64,000 bases of DNA from Phymatolithon calcareum. Lineage: Eukaryota > Rhodophyta > Florideophyceae > Hapalidiales. The notes under the pieces are model-generated. The model was not told where the DNA came from and made no database searches. It was given only the letters and a program-made list of their open reading frames with translations. The position numbers and the translations under genes are program-made. The stretch spans positions 1 to 64,000 of the forward strand of contig OZ345360.1 of assembly GCA_977006965.1 (NCBI GenBank), written 5' to 3'. Each line of letters begins with the position of its first letter. Position 1 is the stretch's first letter. Shown here in pieces: positions 8,301 to 16,775 of the stretch.

Positions 8301-8679
8301 GGAAAAGCTATGACAAGGAGCGGCGGAAAATTGAGAATTTAAATATGAAATAAGAAATTAAGAATTCGAAATATTGGTCGGAAAAACGGAAAAGTTCAAT
8401 TAAATAATGAGATTTCAAAATTTCGAATCTACATCGGAGATCTGAGATCTCTGACCTAGAATATAAATTTTCATACGCTCATATCGCGACCCACCAATCG
8501 CCAGCCACCAGCACTCCGCTTTCTACGCTTTCCCCTTCACTATTGTACTAAACAGTCTTTTCGTCTACAAGACACAGCATATAAAAACAATCTCAAGTCG
8601 AAGCGTTTACTGAATCTATACCATTCAACGCATAGAATCTAGAGTAGGAAGAAAACTTTCAAGTCCCAATATCTGGAAG
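8301..8679. other. Intergenic region
   Basis: It lies between the end of the SET-domain frame and the promoter of the next minus-strand gene. It is AT-rich at 8330-8420 and contains AGATCT palindrome copy 3. I see no gene. Confidence 0.4.
8437..8451. repeat. AGATCT palindrome, copy 3
   Basis: It reads GAGATCTGAGATCTC, with 7-bp arms; the outermost base of copies 1 and 2 has changed. It lies 229 bp beyond the end of the SET-domain frame. The following CTGACCTAGAATATAAATTT resembles the sequence after copy 2. Confidence 0.55.
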
Positions 8680-9261
8680 CTAACTCCAGTACTGCTTGCC
8701 GTAGTTGACAAGTACTTCCTCACCTTTCTCGATACTCGTGATTGCTGTAACGAAAACGAAGTACGAGTTCGTGAAAGTAGGAAAATCAAAAGGAAGACTT
8801 CTGTGTTCGAACTGTGCGTTTGCATGTCGAATGATAGCGTTGTCCGCTTCAAGACCGTTCTGAATCTTCTTTTTGTCGTTGATATACGCGGCAACACAGT
8901 AAGGAGGGGGCACCACGAATACCTCCTTTCCCTGCAGGCGAGGAGAAGTGTTTTCAGGATTCTTGTTTGGCAGTCGCATAGCGTACGTTCAGAATCTGTC
9001 AACCGTGCATCCTAATTCGTCTCGCCCATACATAGAACCATCAAGACGTGCAATATGCTTGCTTTTTGTGATGTTCTTATGGACAATAGTACCGCTGTAC
9101 CAGCCAATGACGGTAAATGGTGCAATGCGTTGGAGAGCGAAAACTCCATTATCCGCACCAGGAATGCGTGACTTGGCGACATAGACACCGTGAAAGCTGG
9201 CGTCGGCTGCAAGGAGTGTGTTAACGTCAAAGGCACGGAATAAGGAAAGGAGATTGGATGG
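8680..9261 (-). pseudogene. SET-domain part of the composite gene
   Basis: The frame follows directly on TGA 9264-9262 and matches a SET domain along its length. Early it has SRIPGADNGVFALQRI and GWYSGTIV, equivalent to the S-x-IPGAGxGVFA and YxGE region that binds S-adenosylmethionine. After TGA 8991-8989 the same frame gives NAIIRHANAQFEHR, in the place of the NxxRFxNHSCxPN motif, and GEEVLVNYGKQYW, the classic GEEL-x-YG end with its catalytic Tyr. The NHS core is degraded (RHANAQ), so activity is uncertain. No in-frame ATG precedes the SET core, which argues that it was translated as part of the larger protein. SET enzymes methylate lysines, mostly on histones. Confidence 0.75.
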
Positions 9262-9696
9262 TCACTTTGCAAGCTCGACACGCTTGACCGTGTCGACCTC
9301 GTTCATAGTGCAGGTAGCAGTGCAGAAGAAGTTGACAAGATGGTCTGGAAGAGCACAAAATATGGGCCAATCAGAAGCTTGGACCAGGGGGCTCGTCTTG
9401 CTCCTGCGTTTCACGATGTTATGGACCTCGGAGCGTGCCTCTTCGAGAAGGAGTTGTTTTTCTGCGAGCAATGGGAAACGATCGGACACGATGGCTTCCG
9501 CAAACCTGTGGAACAAATGCTGAGCAGAAATGTCGTGGCATTGCTTGTCCAGGTCGCAGCCAGCAAACACTCGAGGAGCCGGGAGCTGGAGACAAGCAAC
9601 ACCAGTAGAATATGTACCCCCAAACATATCAAGAACTATCGATCCCGGAAGGGAGTGGCGTTCGATTAGCTCTTTGAGGAGAGGCGCAAGGAACAT
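9262..9696 (-). CDS. DNA-methylase-like domain, C-terminal half
   Basis: The 144-residue frame starts KELIERHSLPGSIVLD then MFGGTYSTG. This fits the end of N4/N6 DNA methylases (Pfam N6_N4_Mtase, beta order), where a 'P...LL..LI...T.PGD.VLDPF.GSGTT' block carries the S-adenosylmethionine-binding motif. The usual DPFxGSGTT is here DMFGGTYSTG (residues 23-32), and the acidic partner on the next strand is AGCDLD (45-50). It overlaps the preceding frame by 31 bases. One missing base in the AAAA run at about 9693-9696 would join them. The remaining ~90 residues have no motif I know. It ends at TGA 9264-9262, followed directly by the SET-domain frame. Confidence 0.65.
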   Translation of the reverse strand: MFLAPLLKELIERHSLPGSIVLDMFGGTYSTGVACLQLPAPRVFAGCDLDKQCHDISAQHLFHRFAEAIVSDRFPLLAEKQLLLEEARSEVHNIVKRRSKTSPLVQASDWPIFCALPDHLVNFFCTATCTMNEVDTVKRVELAK

Positions 9697-11555
9697 TTTG
9701 CGTCTTTCATTAGTTTTTCTCCTGGTACCATCTTCTGAACATTGTCGATAACGTTGAAGTTTGGAGCGAAGGACGAGGGAACATATCCGTGATTGGAGTA
9801 TTGAACGCGTGTGTATGATTCGGCTCCGCCTCCGAGTTTGACAGCATGAACGACCTCTGTGACCATGTTGATATACTTATTGCCAAGGCGGAAGGGTGGC
9901 TGAGACAAGTTGTTTCTCGCGTTAATTATGTAAAGCGAAACAGGATCAACAGACATTTCCCTGATTCCTTGGAGAAAGGATATCCACGTTTGCGTCTGGC
10001 TCTTCCCGGAGAACAGAAGTAGATGACCACCCTTCCGCAAGACTTTAGTTGTGACGGAGAGACAATCGCGCATGTCATCCTCGGACAGAATATCATGGGC
10101 GGAGATCGATGCAGTGTCTTCTGTGAGACGGGTACGTTTCCGTGGACGAAGAGGCAAAATGTTGTCATCTTCGGTGTCAGGAGATACGGCGGGCGCACGG
10201 GATAGTGGAATGTTGTCCGCAAAGACACGGTCCTCTGCGTGATCGTGATTCTCGTCATGAACGGAAGCGGAGGTGGATGGAGGGAAAAGGGGAGCGGGCT
10301 CATCGTCGCCCGAGATGTTGAGAGAAGGAGAAGGAGGGGTCTCGAAAACGCGCTTCTGGAGCCCTGTAAGCATGTCGACGATGTAATGGAGAGCAGTGGG
10401 GACATGGCCGTATGAAGAGTGCGGAGTAGTTGGAATTGATAAAGAGCGAGAAAAAGATGCGGCAATATTTTTTCGGCGTAGCGAAGAGGCGACATGCTTG
10501 ACAAGATGGGAGAAGAAGTAGTTGATGAAGATCGTGGCAACGTTTCGAAGCTGTCGGTTGACGCTTGGAGATGCTCGTGCTCTATGATGAAGATGAGCAG
10601 CATCAGAGTCCACAATGCCAGAGCCATGTAGGAGAGACGACAGTTGCTCTGGAGGGGCGAACGTGTCGTCTTCGATTACATCGAATTGTAGCTCTGTTTT
10701 GTTGAAGATAATGTATGGCGCAATCATCGTCTCTAGGGATGAGAAGGAGAAGATACCAGCGACGGTAGTCCAAGCATTGACGACAATAGTGACACACTTG
10801 CCGACAATCTCTGAGACGTCATGGCTGTTTGTGGTGGGAAGGTATTCCTTGTCGTTCACGTTCTTCTCCTGATGGCGGACAAAGTTGTATTTTGCAAGGA
10901 ACATGAAGAAGAGTATTTTGGAGAAGGAATCAGCTTCCATCAAGAACTTGATTCTCATGTTGTCCCTTTTGGCGAGATTGACGCCTTTGACGAACATTGA
11001 GACTGTTCTGGCTCTATCCGGGTTTGCAGAGGGCACGGCCAGAGAATCGGAAAAGTCTGCAGCGCCCAAGGACGTGAGGTCCGCGGCATATGCACAGTTG
11101 GCGAACATGGTGAACATTTGCCACGGACGGTTGTCGTAAGCGGTGTTTGGCTTTTTCCAAGGACAGAGTGTCTTGAGGATCCTGTATGTGAGCCTAATCC
11201 GAGGGTGACTCAGAACAGCAATGACAGCTGGCTTTGCAGGAGTGCTTGCCTTTTCGATGGCATACTTAAGTAGGGTACTCCAGAACGGCTCGGTGACGGG
11301 GGTCATGTCACGGATGTAATTCTCGCGAACAGTAAGAGTGAGGAGCAGGTAGTCATTAAACATGGCTGCCCTCTTGATGTCGTGGAGCTCATTGCTGTGG
11401 ACAGCAAGAGCCAGAGTGGTAGTGGAGTTCTGGTCTGTTCGACTGAGGACCATGGGAACTCGAGTATTGGGGGGGAATGAGTCGTCGTTGATGAGGCGTC
11501 GAATAGCCGTGATGCGATGAGCACAGTCGACGAGGAAAATGTTGCCATTCTCCAT
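9666..11555 (-). CDS. ParB-like domain (second half), unknown middle and methylase-like first half
   Basis: The 629-residue frame opens with NIFLVDCAHRITAIRRL, which matches the 'lvDGhHRlxAi' core of ParB/sulfiredoxin-like domains, with Cys in place of the usual Gly. VPMVLSRTDQ and ALAVHSNELHD follow, as in the 'vpvvv...alalxeN' part. Residues ~90-390 are mostly helical and unrecognised. Residues ~390-480 are Pro/Ser/Asp/Glu-rich, low complexity, with a basic LRPRKRTR that may be a nuclear signal. From ~506, VLRKGGHLLLFSG resembles the 'vLkpgGhlllf' strand of DNA methylases, which leads into the next frame. I see no (D/N/S)PP(Y/F/W) where motif IV should precede this strand; SQPPF at ~552-556 is in the wrong place. 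The reading frame also extends upstream of the ATG at 11555 through TAG 11579-11577. Confidence 0.7.
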   Translation of the reverse strand: MENGNIFLVDCAHRITAIRRLINDDSFPPNTRVPMVLSRTDQNSTTTLALAVHSNELHDIKRAAMFNDYLLLTLTVRENYIRDMTPVTEPFWSTLLKYAIEKASTPAKPAVIAVLSHPRIRLTYRILKTLCPWKKPNTAYDNRPWQMFTMFANCAYAADLTSLGAADFSDSLAVPSANPDRARTVSMFVKGVNLAKRDNMRIKFLMEADSFSKILFFMFLAKYNFVRHQEKNVNDKEYLPTTNSHDVSEIVGKCVTIVVNAWTTVAGIFSFSSLETMIAPYIIFNKTELQFDVIEDDTFAPPEQLSSLLHGSGIVDSDAAHLHHRARASPSVNRQLRNVATIFINYFFSHLVKHVASSLRRKNIAASFSRSLSIPTTPHSSYGHVPTALHYIVDMLTGLQKRVFETPPSPSLNISGDDEPAPLFPPSTSASVHDENHDHAEDRVFADNIPLSRAPAVSPDTEDDNILPLRPRKRTRLTEDTASISAHDILSEDDMRDCLSVTTKVLRKGGHLLLFSGKSQTQTWISFLQGIREMSVDPVSLYIINARNNLSQPPFRLGNKYINMVTEVVHAVKLGGGAESYTRVQYSNHGYVPSSFAPNFNVIDNVQKMVPGEKLMKDAKCSLRLSSKS

Positions 11556-11576
11556 GACATGTCCGGAGACGGGATG

Positions 11577-11753
11577 CTAGGCATTATAACCGGTGTCGCG
11601 CATGCTTTTCTCAAGGTTCTTGACAGTATCGAGGTCGACAGGACGTGCGTTGGCGAACCTGGTGACGCGAAAGGGGTCTATGTGGACAATAGTATGAGGG
11701 GTAGGGGCGGAGGAAGCGGCAGTGGAGGAATCGGAGGGACGAGATCGAGGCAT
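11577..11753 (-). CDS. ParB-like domain, N-terminal part
   Basis: It has 58 codons from ATG 11753, then TAG. After a Ser/Pro-rich start it reads IDPFRVTRFANARPVDLDTV and LEKSMRDTGY. This matches the first half of ParB-like domains (strand 'v.id.i', Asn-Ala-Arg near the first helix, then 'L..Si...G'). The next conserved piece, HPV followed by the LVDCAHR core, comes just after the TAG in the same frame. The stop therefore interrupts a single domain. The ATG sits in GACC ATGCC, with CC before it, a fair eukaryotic start context. Confidence 0.7.
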   Translation of the reverse strand: MPRSRPSDSSTAASSAPTPHTIVHIDPFRVTRFANARPVDLDTVKNLEKSMRDTGYNA

Positions 11754-13315
11754 GGTTGGGAAAGATGAAAAACGACGAGGAGAGTGAGTGAGACGGGGTA
11801 GGTGGGTTTGTGGATGAGTGCAGTGGGGAGGCGGTTATGTAGAAAAGGTTGTGAGTAACAATTTGGGAGGTAGTTTTTGAAGGAATAGGGAATACTGTTC
11901 CATTCCAATCACATATCTCTTGCTCTCCGTCTACGCACCTACGTCAAAAAGACAAGTAGCTGTCTTCGATCAAGAATGATTGCAGAGTTTCTTTGTCGAG
12001 CTCTGAAGACCTGAATGTTTTTCAAAAACGAAATGTTGTGGATACAATTTGACTTAACAACAATTTCCTGGCCGACTGCGTAGAAAGAAAGACTGACACG
12101 CAAGAATATAACCCCAGGAATAGGAATCATGAATGTCATGCATATCGATGTCGTCGTTCTCGAAACGCAGTTTCTTCCCGAGCCGGATTTCAAAATGTTG
12201 TGAATTAGTTCTCGTTTTTCAGAAGATTATAGAGATTTCGTATGTTATAAACACGTTTTTAATTCTCTAAAAAACTTGTATCTATTTGCAAAACATTCAC
12301 ACTGTAACGGACTCTGTACTATGCCACGTGTTAAATTAGGAGTACTGGAATGATTCAGCAGGTATCATTTTATGATGGAAAATGATGACTTCGATGAACA
12401 TACCTTCATGCGTTGAATGTCGAGCAATCTTATAAGATTGGATTATCGACGTTCCGAAGTGATCTCATTTTCTCAGTTACAGATTGTTGCCGTTACAGCT
12501 CAGAGCTCCGACTTCGATGTAAGAGAAGGTTTTGAACGATTTTTCGACAAAGAGGCATTGCACATAACAATCGACGAGAAGATCTCCGCTTACCGTGCGC
12601 TGTTCGTGCTTGATTCGTGACTGGTGGTGTTGCGACTAGAGATGAATTAGTATAATGAGCTACTGATCTGTGCGTCGACTGTCGTACTAGTTGCTAGCAC
12701 TGTGTGCAAATGCCCAGATTCACATGTCTGCAAGCACAATGACACGTCGATGTACTGCATGGCGCTCATCATGGGAATCATGAAAAATTTGTAATTTCTA
12801 AAATAGTACTGATATGTAATCTCTATTCCCTATGCAAACAGTAACATTTTGAGTGTCCGTTTTCGTGCTGTTTTGCAACGCTTATAGTTCCGCTGTTATT
12901 CGAGCTTTGCATTGTTTTCTTTCACGTTATGTGAGTTCGAACCATGCGCTTTCATACTTTTTTCAACAATTTTCTTTCTTCCGTTCTTTGAACCGCGCAT
13001 TGTCTTCTTCCATCCTATATGTGTTCGGAGCGTTATCAAATACGTTAAATGGGTTCTTTTCAGTAACCTATCGAGTAGATTAAGATAAAGACCGTCAATG
13101 TTATTAACGTCAAGGCAGGGAAGGCAGACAAAGGCTCTCGTTCCTCTCGAATGGATGTATCGAGTCCCAGCTGGCAAAGTACTGTCACTGACTGAAACAA
13201 GGAACGTCAGGTGAAGCAAGGGACAAGAACGACAGAAGGGGGAGGGAGTCGTAATTGGAGTTATACAAAAAACGCACCAGGCGAAAGGGAGTGACGCCGG
13301 GGTGTAAGGAGTGGG
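11754..13315. other. Long intergenic region without supported genes
   Basis: It lies upstream of the composite gene and includes its promoter, in which I see no clear TATA. Several 60-107-codon frames occur (for example 11939-12193 -, 12417-12620 +, 12896-13219 -), but none shows a family motif or sensible composition. An imperfect GGAAT...ATTCC palindrome lies at 11882-11906. I see nothing else. Confidence 0.5.
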
Positions 13316-13660
13316 CTATATAGTTTCCACTGGCTCACCTGGCTCCATCGTTCAAATTTTAATTGAAATAAAGGTGGAGTGGCTCAGCTGGCTCCACAAT
13401 TTGGGCCTTTTGAGAGACCCTTCGAAAATGACCTCATTTTCGCATGTAGATGTCGGCGCCAGGTGAGCCAAAGTTGAAATTTACATATTTTTCGTGGAGC
13501 CAGGTGAGCCACCTGCCATTTTTGCTTCTGTGCGATACCCTCTTAATTGGCCTAGTTTATGGGTTTTTCAGATTTGCAGGTTATCATTAAATTCCACTTG
13601 CATCCAAGTCTCCCAGCACTCGAGCCTACTTTTTAGATAATTTTTCGCCGGTCGGCCCCA
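13316..13660. repeat. TGGCTC module, copy 1
   Basis: It begins TATATAGTTTCC. Box a, TGGCTCACCTGGCTCCA (13331-13347), and box b (13380-13396) are in one orientation. Box c (13455-13470) and box d (13495-13511) are in the other. Box a and box d are perfect 17-bp complements; b and c pair inside them, so the module folds as two nested stems. A conserved spacer (ATTTTAATTGAAATAAAGG, then GAGAGACCC, then CATCCAAGTCTCCCAGC) is shared with copy 2. It runs straight into foldback unit FB1. Confidence 0.75.
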
Positions 13661-13779
13661 GGTGGCGCTTTTTTCCCTTCCGCGCACACTTACGCGCCTG
13701 GTACAGTTCGAAAGCTCTCTCTGCGAGCTTTCTAACGGTACCAAGCGCGAAAGTGTGCGCGAACGGGAACATGGTGCGC
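13661..13779. repeat. Foldback unit FB1
   Basis: The left arm (GGTGGCGC...CGCGCACACTTACGCGCCTGGTAC) is complementary with a few mismatches to the right arm (GGTACCAAGCGCGAAAGTGTGCGCGAACGGGAACATGGTGCGC). The centre, GAAAGCTC...GAGCTTTC, is also palindromic, so the whole 119 bp folds back. No coding capacity. Confidence 0.75.
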
Positions 13780-13930
13780 TAGACCACCGGGATTGTGCTC
13801 AAATATTATTACAAAACAGGATTCTAAGTTTATGATTGATTAAGAGCAGCAAAAATTAAACTCTAATTTGTTGCACCTAAATCTGAAATCTTATTATATA
13901 TATATATTTGGGCACAATGCCCGACTTCTG

Positions 13931-14047
13931 GCGCACCACGTTCCGGTTAACGCACAATTACGCGCATGGTACCGATCGCTTTGACTCCGTGAGCACATTG
14001 CAGGGGTACCAGGTGCGTAACTGTGCGCGAACGGGAAGTTAGTGTGC
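13931..14047. repeat. Foldback unit FB2
   Basis: The arms begin GCGCACCACGTTCCGGTTAA and end AACGGGAAGTTAGTGTGC, with GGTACC near both inner ends. It starts 270 bp after FB1 and is preceded by a (TA)n tract at 13896-13908. It is more diverged than FB1. Confidence 0.7.
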
Positions 14048-14695
14048 TGGAATCCATGCGGCATAGGGAATGACCTTAGAGAGGTAACGCGCATGGCCAA
14101 TGAGATAAGGCTTTCTGCTGTGGTCACCAACCATAATTTGGGAATAGGGATGCTAGCCAATTAGGAGAAAGTGCCATGAATATTACCAATTACAATTACG
14201 ATCATGGAATCGGCGGCTCGTGGTTGAATTACAGCGATGGTGTAGTGGAAAAAAATAATGTGCTCTATTGGCCATTTCGTGTGCCTCGCGTATTGGAACG
14301 TAATCACGGGTCTGTACTGTCAAACAATAAAAATAGCATGTGCAATGTCGAAATTGCGTATGGTTAGAGATCATAAGAGATCCGGACTCAAATTAGGGCC
14401 TTTCTATTGGCTATTGGTGAGTGCCCGGGATGCGTCGGTGGAGACCGCATTTGAATGTAACTGTATGAGCGGAGAGTATGGTGCTTCCATATGGATATAC
14501 GTTATTGTTGTACAATATTCTGTAATCAAAATGCTGGATTCGGGAAGCAGTCCTCTTCACTTCAGCTCGTTACGTAATATGGTGACAATTTATTGGTGGA
14601 AACTACTGTCTGACAATGCACAATGTTCATGATTGCGTGATTGATCCTGGCACCTTCTCCATTGGGATGTGGAAGTTTGTCGGATTGCAGTTAAC
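14048..14695. other. Gene-free spacer
   Basis: A 124-codon frame (14258-14632 +) is Cys/Trp-rich without family motifs and has no support. Nothing else is seen. Confidence 0.4.
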
Positions 14696-15041
14696 TCTAT
14701 TTAGTTTCCGCTGGCTCAGCTGGCTCCATCGTTCAGATTTTAATTGAAATAAAGGCGCAGTGGCTCAGCTGGCTCCACAATTTGGGCCTTGTGAGAGACC
14801 CGTCAAAAATGACCTCATTTTCGCATGTAGATGTCGGCGCCAGGTGAGCCAAAGTTGAAATTTACATATTTTTCGTGGAGCCAGGTGAGCCACCTGCCAT
14901 TTTCGCCCCTGTGGAAGACCCTCTCAGATGCTCAATTTTATGAGGTTTTCAAGATGACTAACTTCCATTAAATTCAGCTTGCATCCAAGTCTCCCAGCTT
15001 CCCAGCCTACTTTTTAGATACTTTTTTGCCGGTCGGCCAAC
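14696..15041. repeat. TGGCTC module, copy 2
   Basis: Box a lies at 14712-14728, b at 14761-14777, c at 14836-14851, d at 14876-14892. Boxes a and b are both TGGCTCAGCTGGCTCCA. Spacing and spacer sequence match copy 1 closely. Box a starts 1,381 bp after box a of copy 1, almost the same as the 5S unit length. Confidence 0.75.
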
Positions 15042-15160
15042 GGTGGCGCATTTTTCCCTTGCGCGCACACTTGCGCCTGTGGTACCGTTCGAATGCTCTC
15101 TCCGCGCGCTTTCCAACGGTACCAAGCGCTCAACTGTGCGCGAACGGGAACATGGTGCGC
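15042..15160. repeat. Foldback unit FB3
   Basis: It is 119 bp like FB1, at the same place relative to its TGGCTC module. The left arm includes GGTACCGTTCGAA and the right arm ACGGTACCAAGCGC. The end is CATGGTGCGC. Confidence 0.75.
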
Positions 15161-15267
15161 CAGATCCAGGGAAATGTCGCTCAAATATTATTAGAAAATA
15201 GGAATCTAAATTTATGATAGCATAGCAGTCGTAAGATACTAATTTTTATTTATTTTTGACCGGATTC

Positions 15268-15406
15268 CACGGTTTTCCGCGCACCAACCTGCCGTTTGCG
15301 CAGAGTTGCGCGCTTCATACCATTCTCTTCACCATAATAAGATCTTTCGAATGGTATCAAGCGCGTAACTTTGCGCGGACGGGAAGTTGGTGCGCGGAAA
15401 ACCGTA
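15268..15406. repeat. Foldback unit FB4
   Basis: The ends are CACGGTTTTCCGCGCACCAA and TTGGTGCGCGGAAAACCGT, nearly perfect complements. It is the first of three units in a ~270-bp tandem series (15,268-15,931). Confidence 0.75.
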
Positions 15407-15424
15407 GAGTGTGCCAAAAATATA

Positions 15425-15520
15425 TATAAAATAGGATTCAAAATTTAAATTGACAATTTAGCCCAAAAAATGTGGCCGCCAATTTTGGCCGCCAAGAATT
15501 AAAATCCTATTTTATGTAAA
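15425..15520. repeat. AT-rich palindromic spacer between FB4 and FB5
   Basis: AAAATAGGATT (from 15428) is complementary to AATCCTATTTT (from 15503), and GGCCGCCAATTTTGGCCGCC lies between them. A similar spacer follows FB5 (15,690-15,790), so foldbacks alternate GC-rich and AT-rich. Confidence 0.6.
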
Positions 15521-15536
15521 TTTTTCGGCACACTCC

Positions 15537-15674
15537 ACGGTTTTCAGCGCACCAACTTCCCGTTCGTGCAGTGTTACGCGCTTAGTACCATTCAAAAGGT
15601 CTCATGAAGACGAAGAGATCGGTACCAAGCGCGCAACTCTGCGCAGACGGGAAGTTTTTGCGCTGAAACCGCGG
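15537..15674. repeat. Foldback unit FB5
   Basis: The left end ACGGTTTTCAGCGCACCAA is matched by GCGCTGAAACCGCGG on the right. Relative to FB4 the pair CC/GG has become CA/TG on the two arms. Confidence 0.7.
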
Positions 15675-15812
15675 AATCGTTCCAAAAGTATATAAAAAGT
15701 AGGATTCTAAATTTAAATTGACATGTTACGGAAAAAAAATGTCCGCCAATTTGGCCCGCCGAGAATCAAAATCTTATTTTATATATAAATTTGAGCACAC
15801 TCCCGGGTTTTC

Positions 15813-15931
15813 GGCGCACTAACTTCCCGTTCGCGCAGAATTTCGCGCTTAGTACCGATCTTTTCTTCTCGATGAGAGCTTTCGAGGAGTACTAAGCGCG
15901 TAACTCTGCGAGAACGGGAAGTTGGTGCGCC
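15813..15931. repeat. Foldback unit FB6
   Basis: The left arm GGCGCACTAACTTCCCGTTC is matched by GAACGGGAAGTTGGTGCGCC on the right. The inner ends are AGTACC and GAGTACT in place of the usual GGTACC, changed on both sides. Confidence 0.75.
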
Positions 15932-16775
15932 AGATCAGCACGCAGCTGCGAAAAAGTATGTGAAAAAGTAATTTGTTCTCGAATCTGATTGGTAATTTCT
16001 ATATCATTCATAATAATTTTGAGCATCATTGTCATTGGCTGTAATCACATTGGGCAGGCCAATAATATGCTGCCATTGGGAATTGATGTGTGCAAGGTAA
16101 CAGTTTGTTCCGCCAATAATATTTCGCAGGAAGACTTATACGAGCAACTGTAAACTGTACTCAATTGTTATTTATTTCAATCTTTGGATTATAAATAATT
16201 CTTGATATTTATATAACGTTATTTAAAATGGTTCGTTAAGTATAAGTAAACTATAACATACACGTGTCTTGCAATACATTGCGGAATGTTGGGAAAACGT
16301 AATTCTCTAAGTTCATTTGCATGATGCAAAGTATCTCAGCTCGAAGAGGGGTTGCAATAGACCGTGAGTAACACGCATAGTGAGAGCTGTATTGTAAGAA
16401 AGTTGCAAGCGAAAGACAAGTCAAGGACGAAGGCGGTGAACCAGGTTAACGAGGTGAAAGTAGATGAAACGGAAGGGAATTAGCTGGAACGCAAAATGTA
16501 GACAAACTCTGAGCGGGCAACTGCTTGGGCCAATAATTCAAGCTCTGGGCTGTCGCTAACACAGGAAATAGAATGCAGCTTGAGATTGGAGAAAAAGCTT
16601 TCTGGGATACCGTTGACACTCTACTAGACGAAGTGCATGAGGAGAAGATGTGGAAAGTGTTGTTGGACAGTGTGGGAAAGGAGAAAAAATATTAGCGGGG
16701 AAGAGACTGAGGAAGATATCTCTGAGAACTAAGATTTGGGAATATATGAAGCAGTGAAATGAATCAAAACGTTTC
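15932..16775. other. Gene-free spacer
   Basis: AT-rich until ~16,260, then purine-rich on the plus strand to ~16,760. I see no gene, RNA or repeat. Confidence 0.4.

Larger units (their letters stand above)
8680..11753 (-). pseudogene. Composite ParB-like / DNA-methylase-like / SET gene, interrupted
   Basis: One reading path of ~1,023 codons runs from ATG 11753 to TAG 8682-8680. It is broken by TAG 11579-11577, a -1 frame change near 9690, TGA 9264-9262 and TGA 8991-8989. Family features continue across every break, so I treat it as one gene. Order: Ser/Pro-rich start, ParB-like domain, ~390 residues of unknown fold, a disordered Pro/Ser/Asp region with a basic RPRKRTR cluster, a DNA-methylase-like domain, and a SET domain at the C-terminus. 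Such a protein could bind and modify DNA and methylate a lysine. No DPPY-type methylase catalytic motif was found, so DNA methylation is doubtful. It may be a young pseudogene, a recoded gene, or a real gene with sequence errors. Individual parts are described separately. Confidence 0.7.

Noticed and set aside
8625-9281. Frames 8625-9002 and 9012-9281 (-) as separate genes
   Set aside because: They are shadows of the SET-domain frame, which carries the family motifs in another phase.
9926-10627. 233-codon minus-strand frame inside the composite gene
   Set aside because: It is a shifted reading of the low-complexity region of the 629-residue frame and has Leu/Ser/Thr-biased composition without motifs.
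11577-11590. A 14-nt GT...TAG intron removing the TAG in the ParB-like domain
   Set aside because: It is too short for splicing, and its removal would shift the frame away from the conserved LVDCAHR core.
14258-14632. 124-codon plus-strand frame
   Set aside because: No homology is recognised, the composition is unusual, and it lies in a repeat-rich zone without promoter signals.
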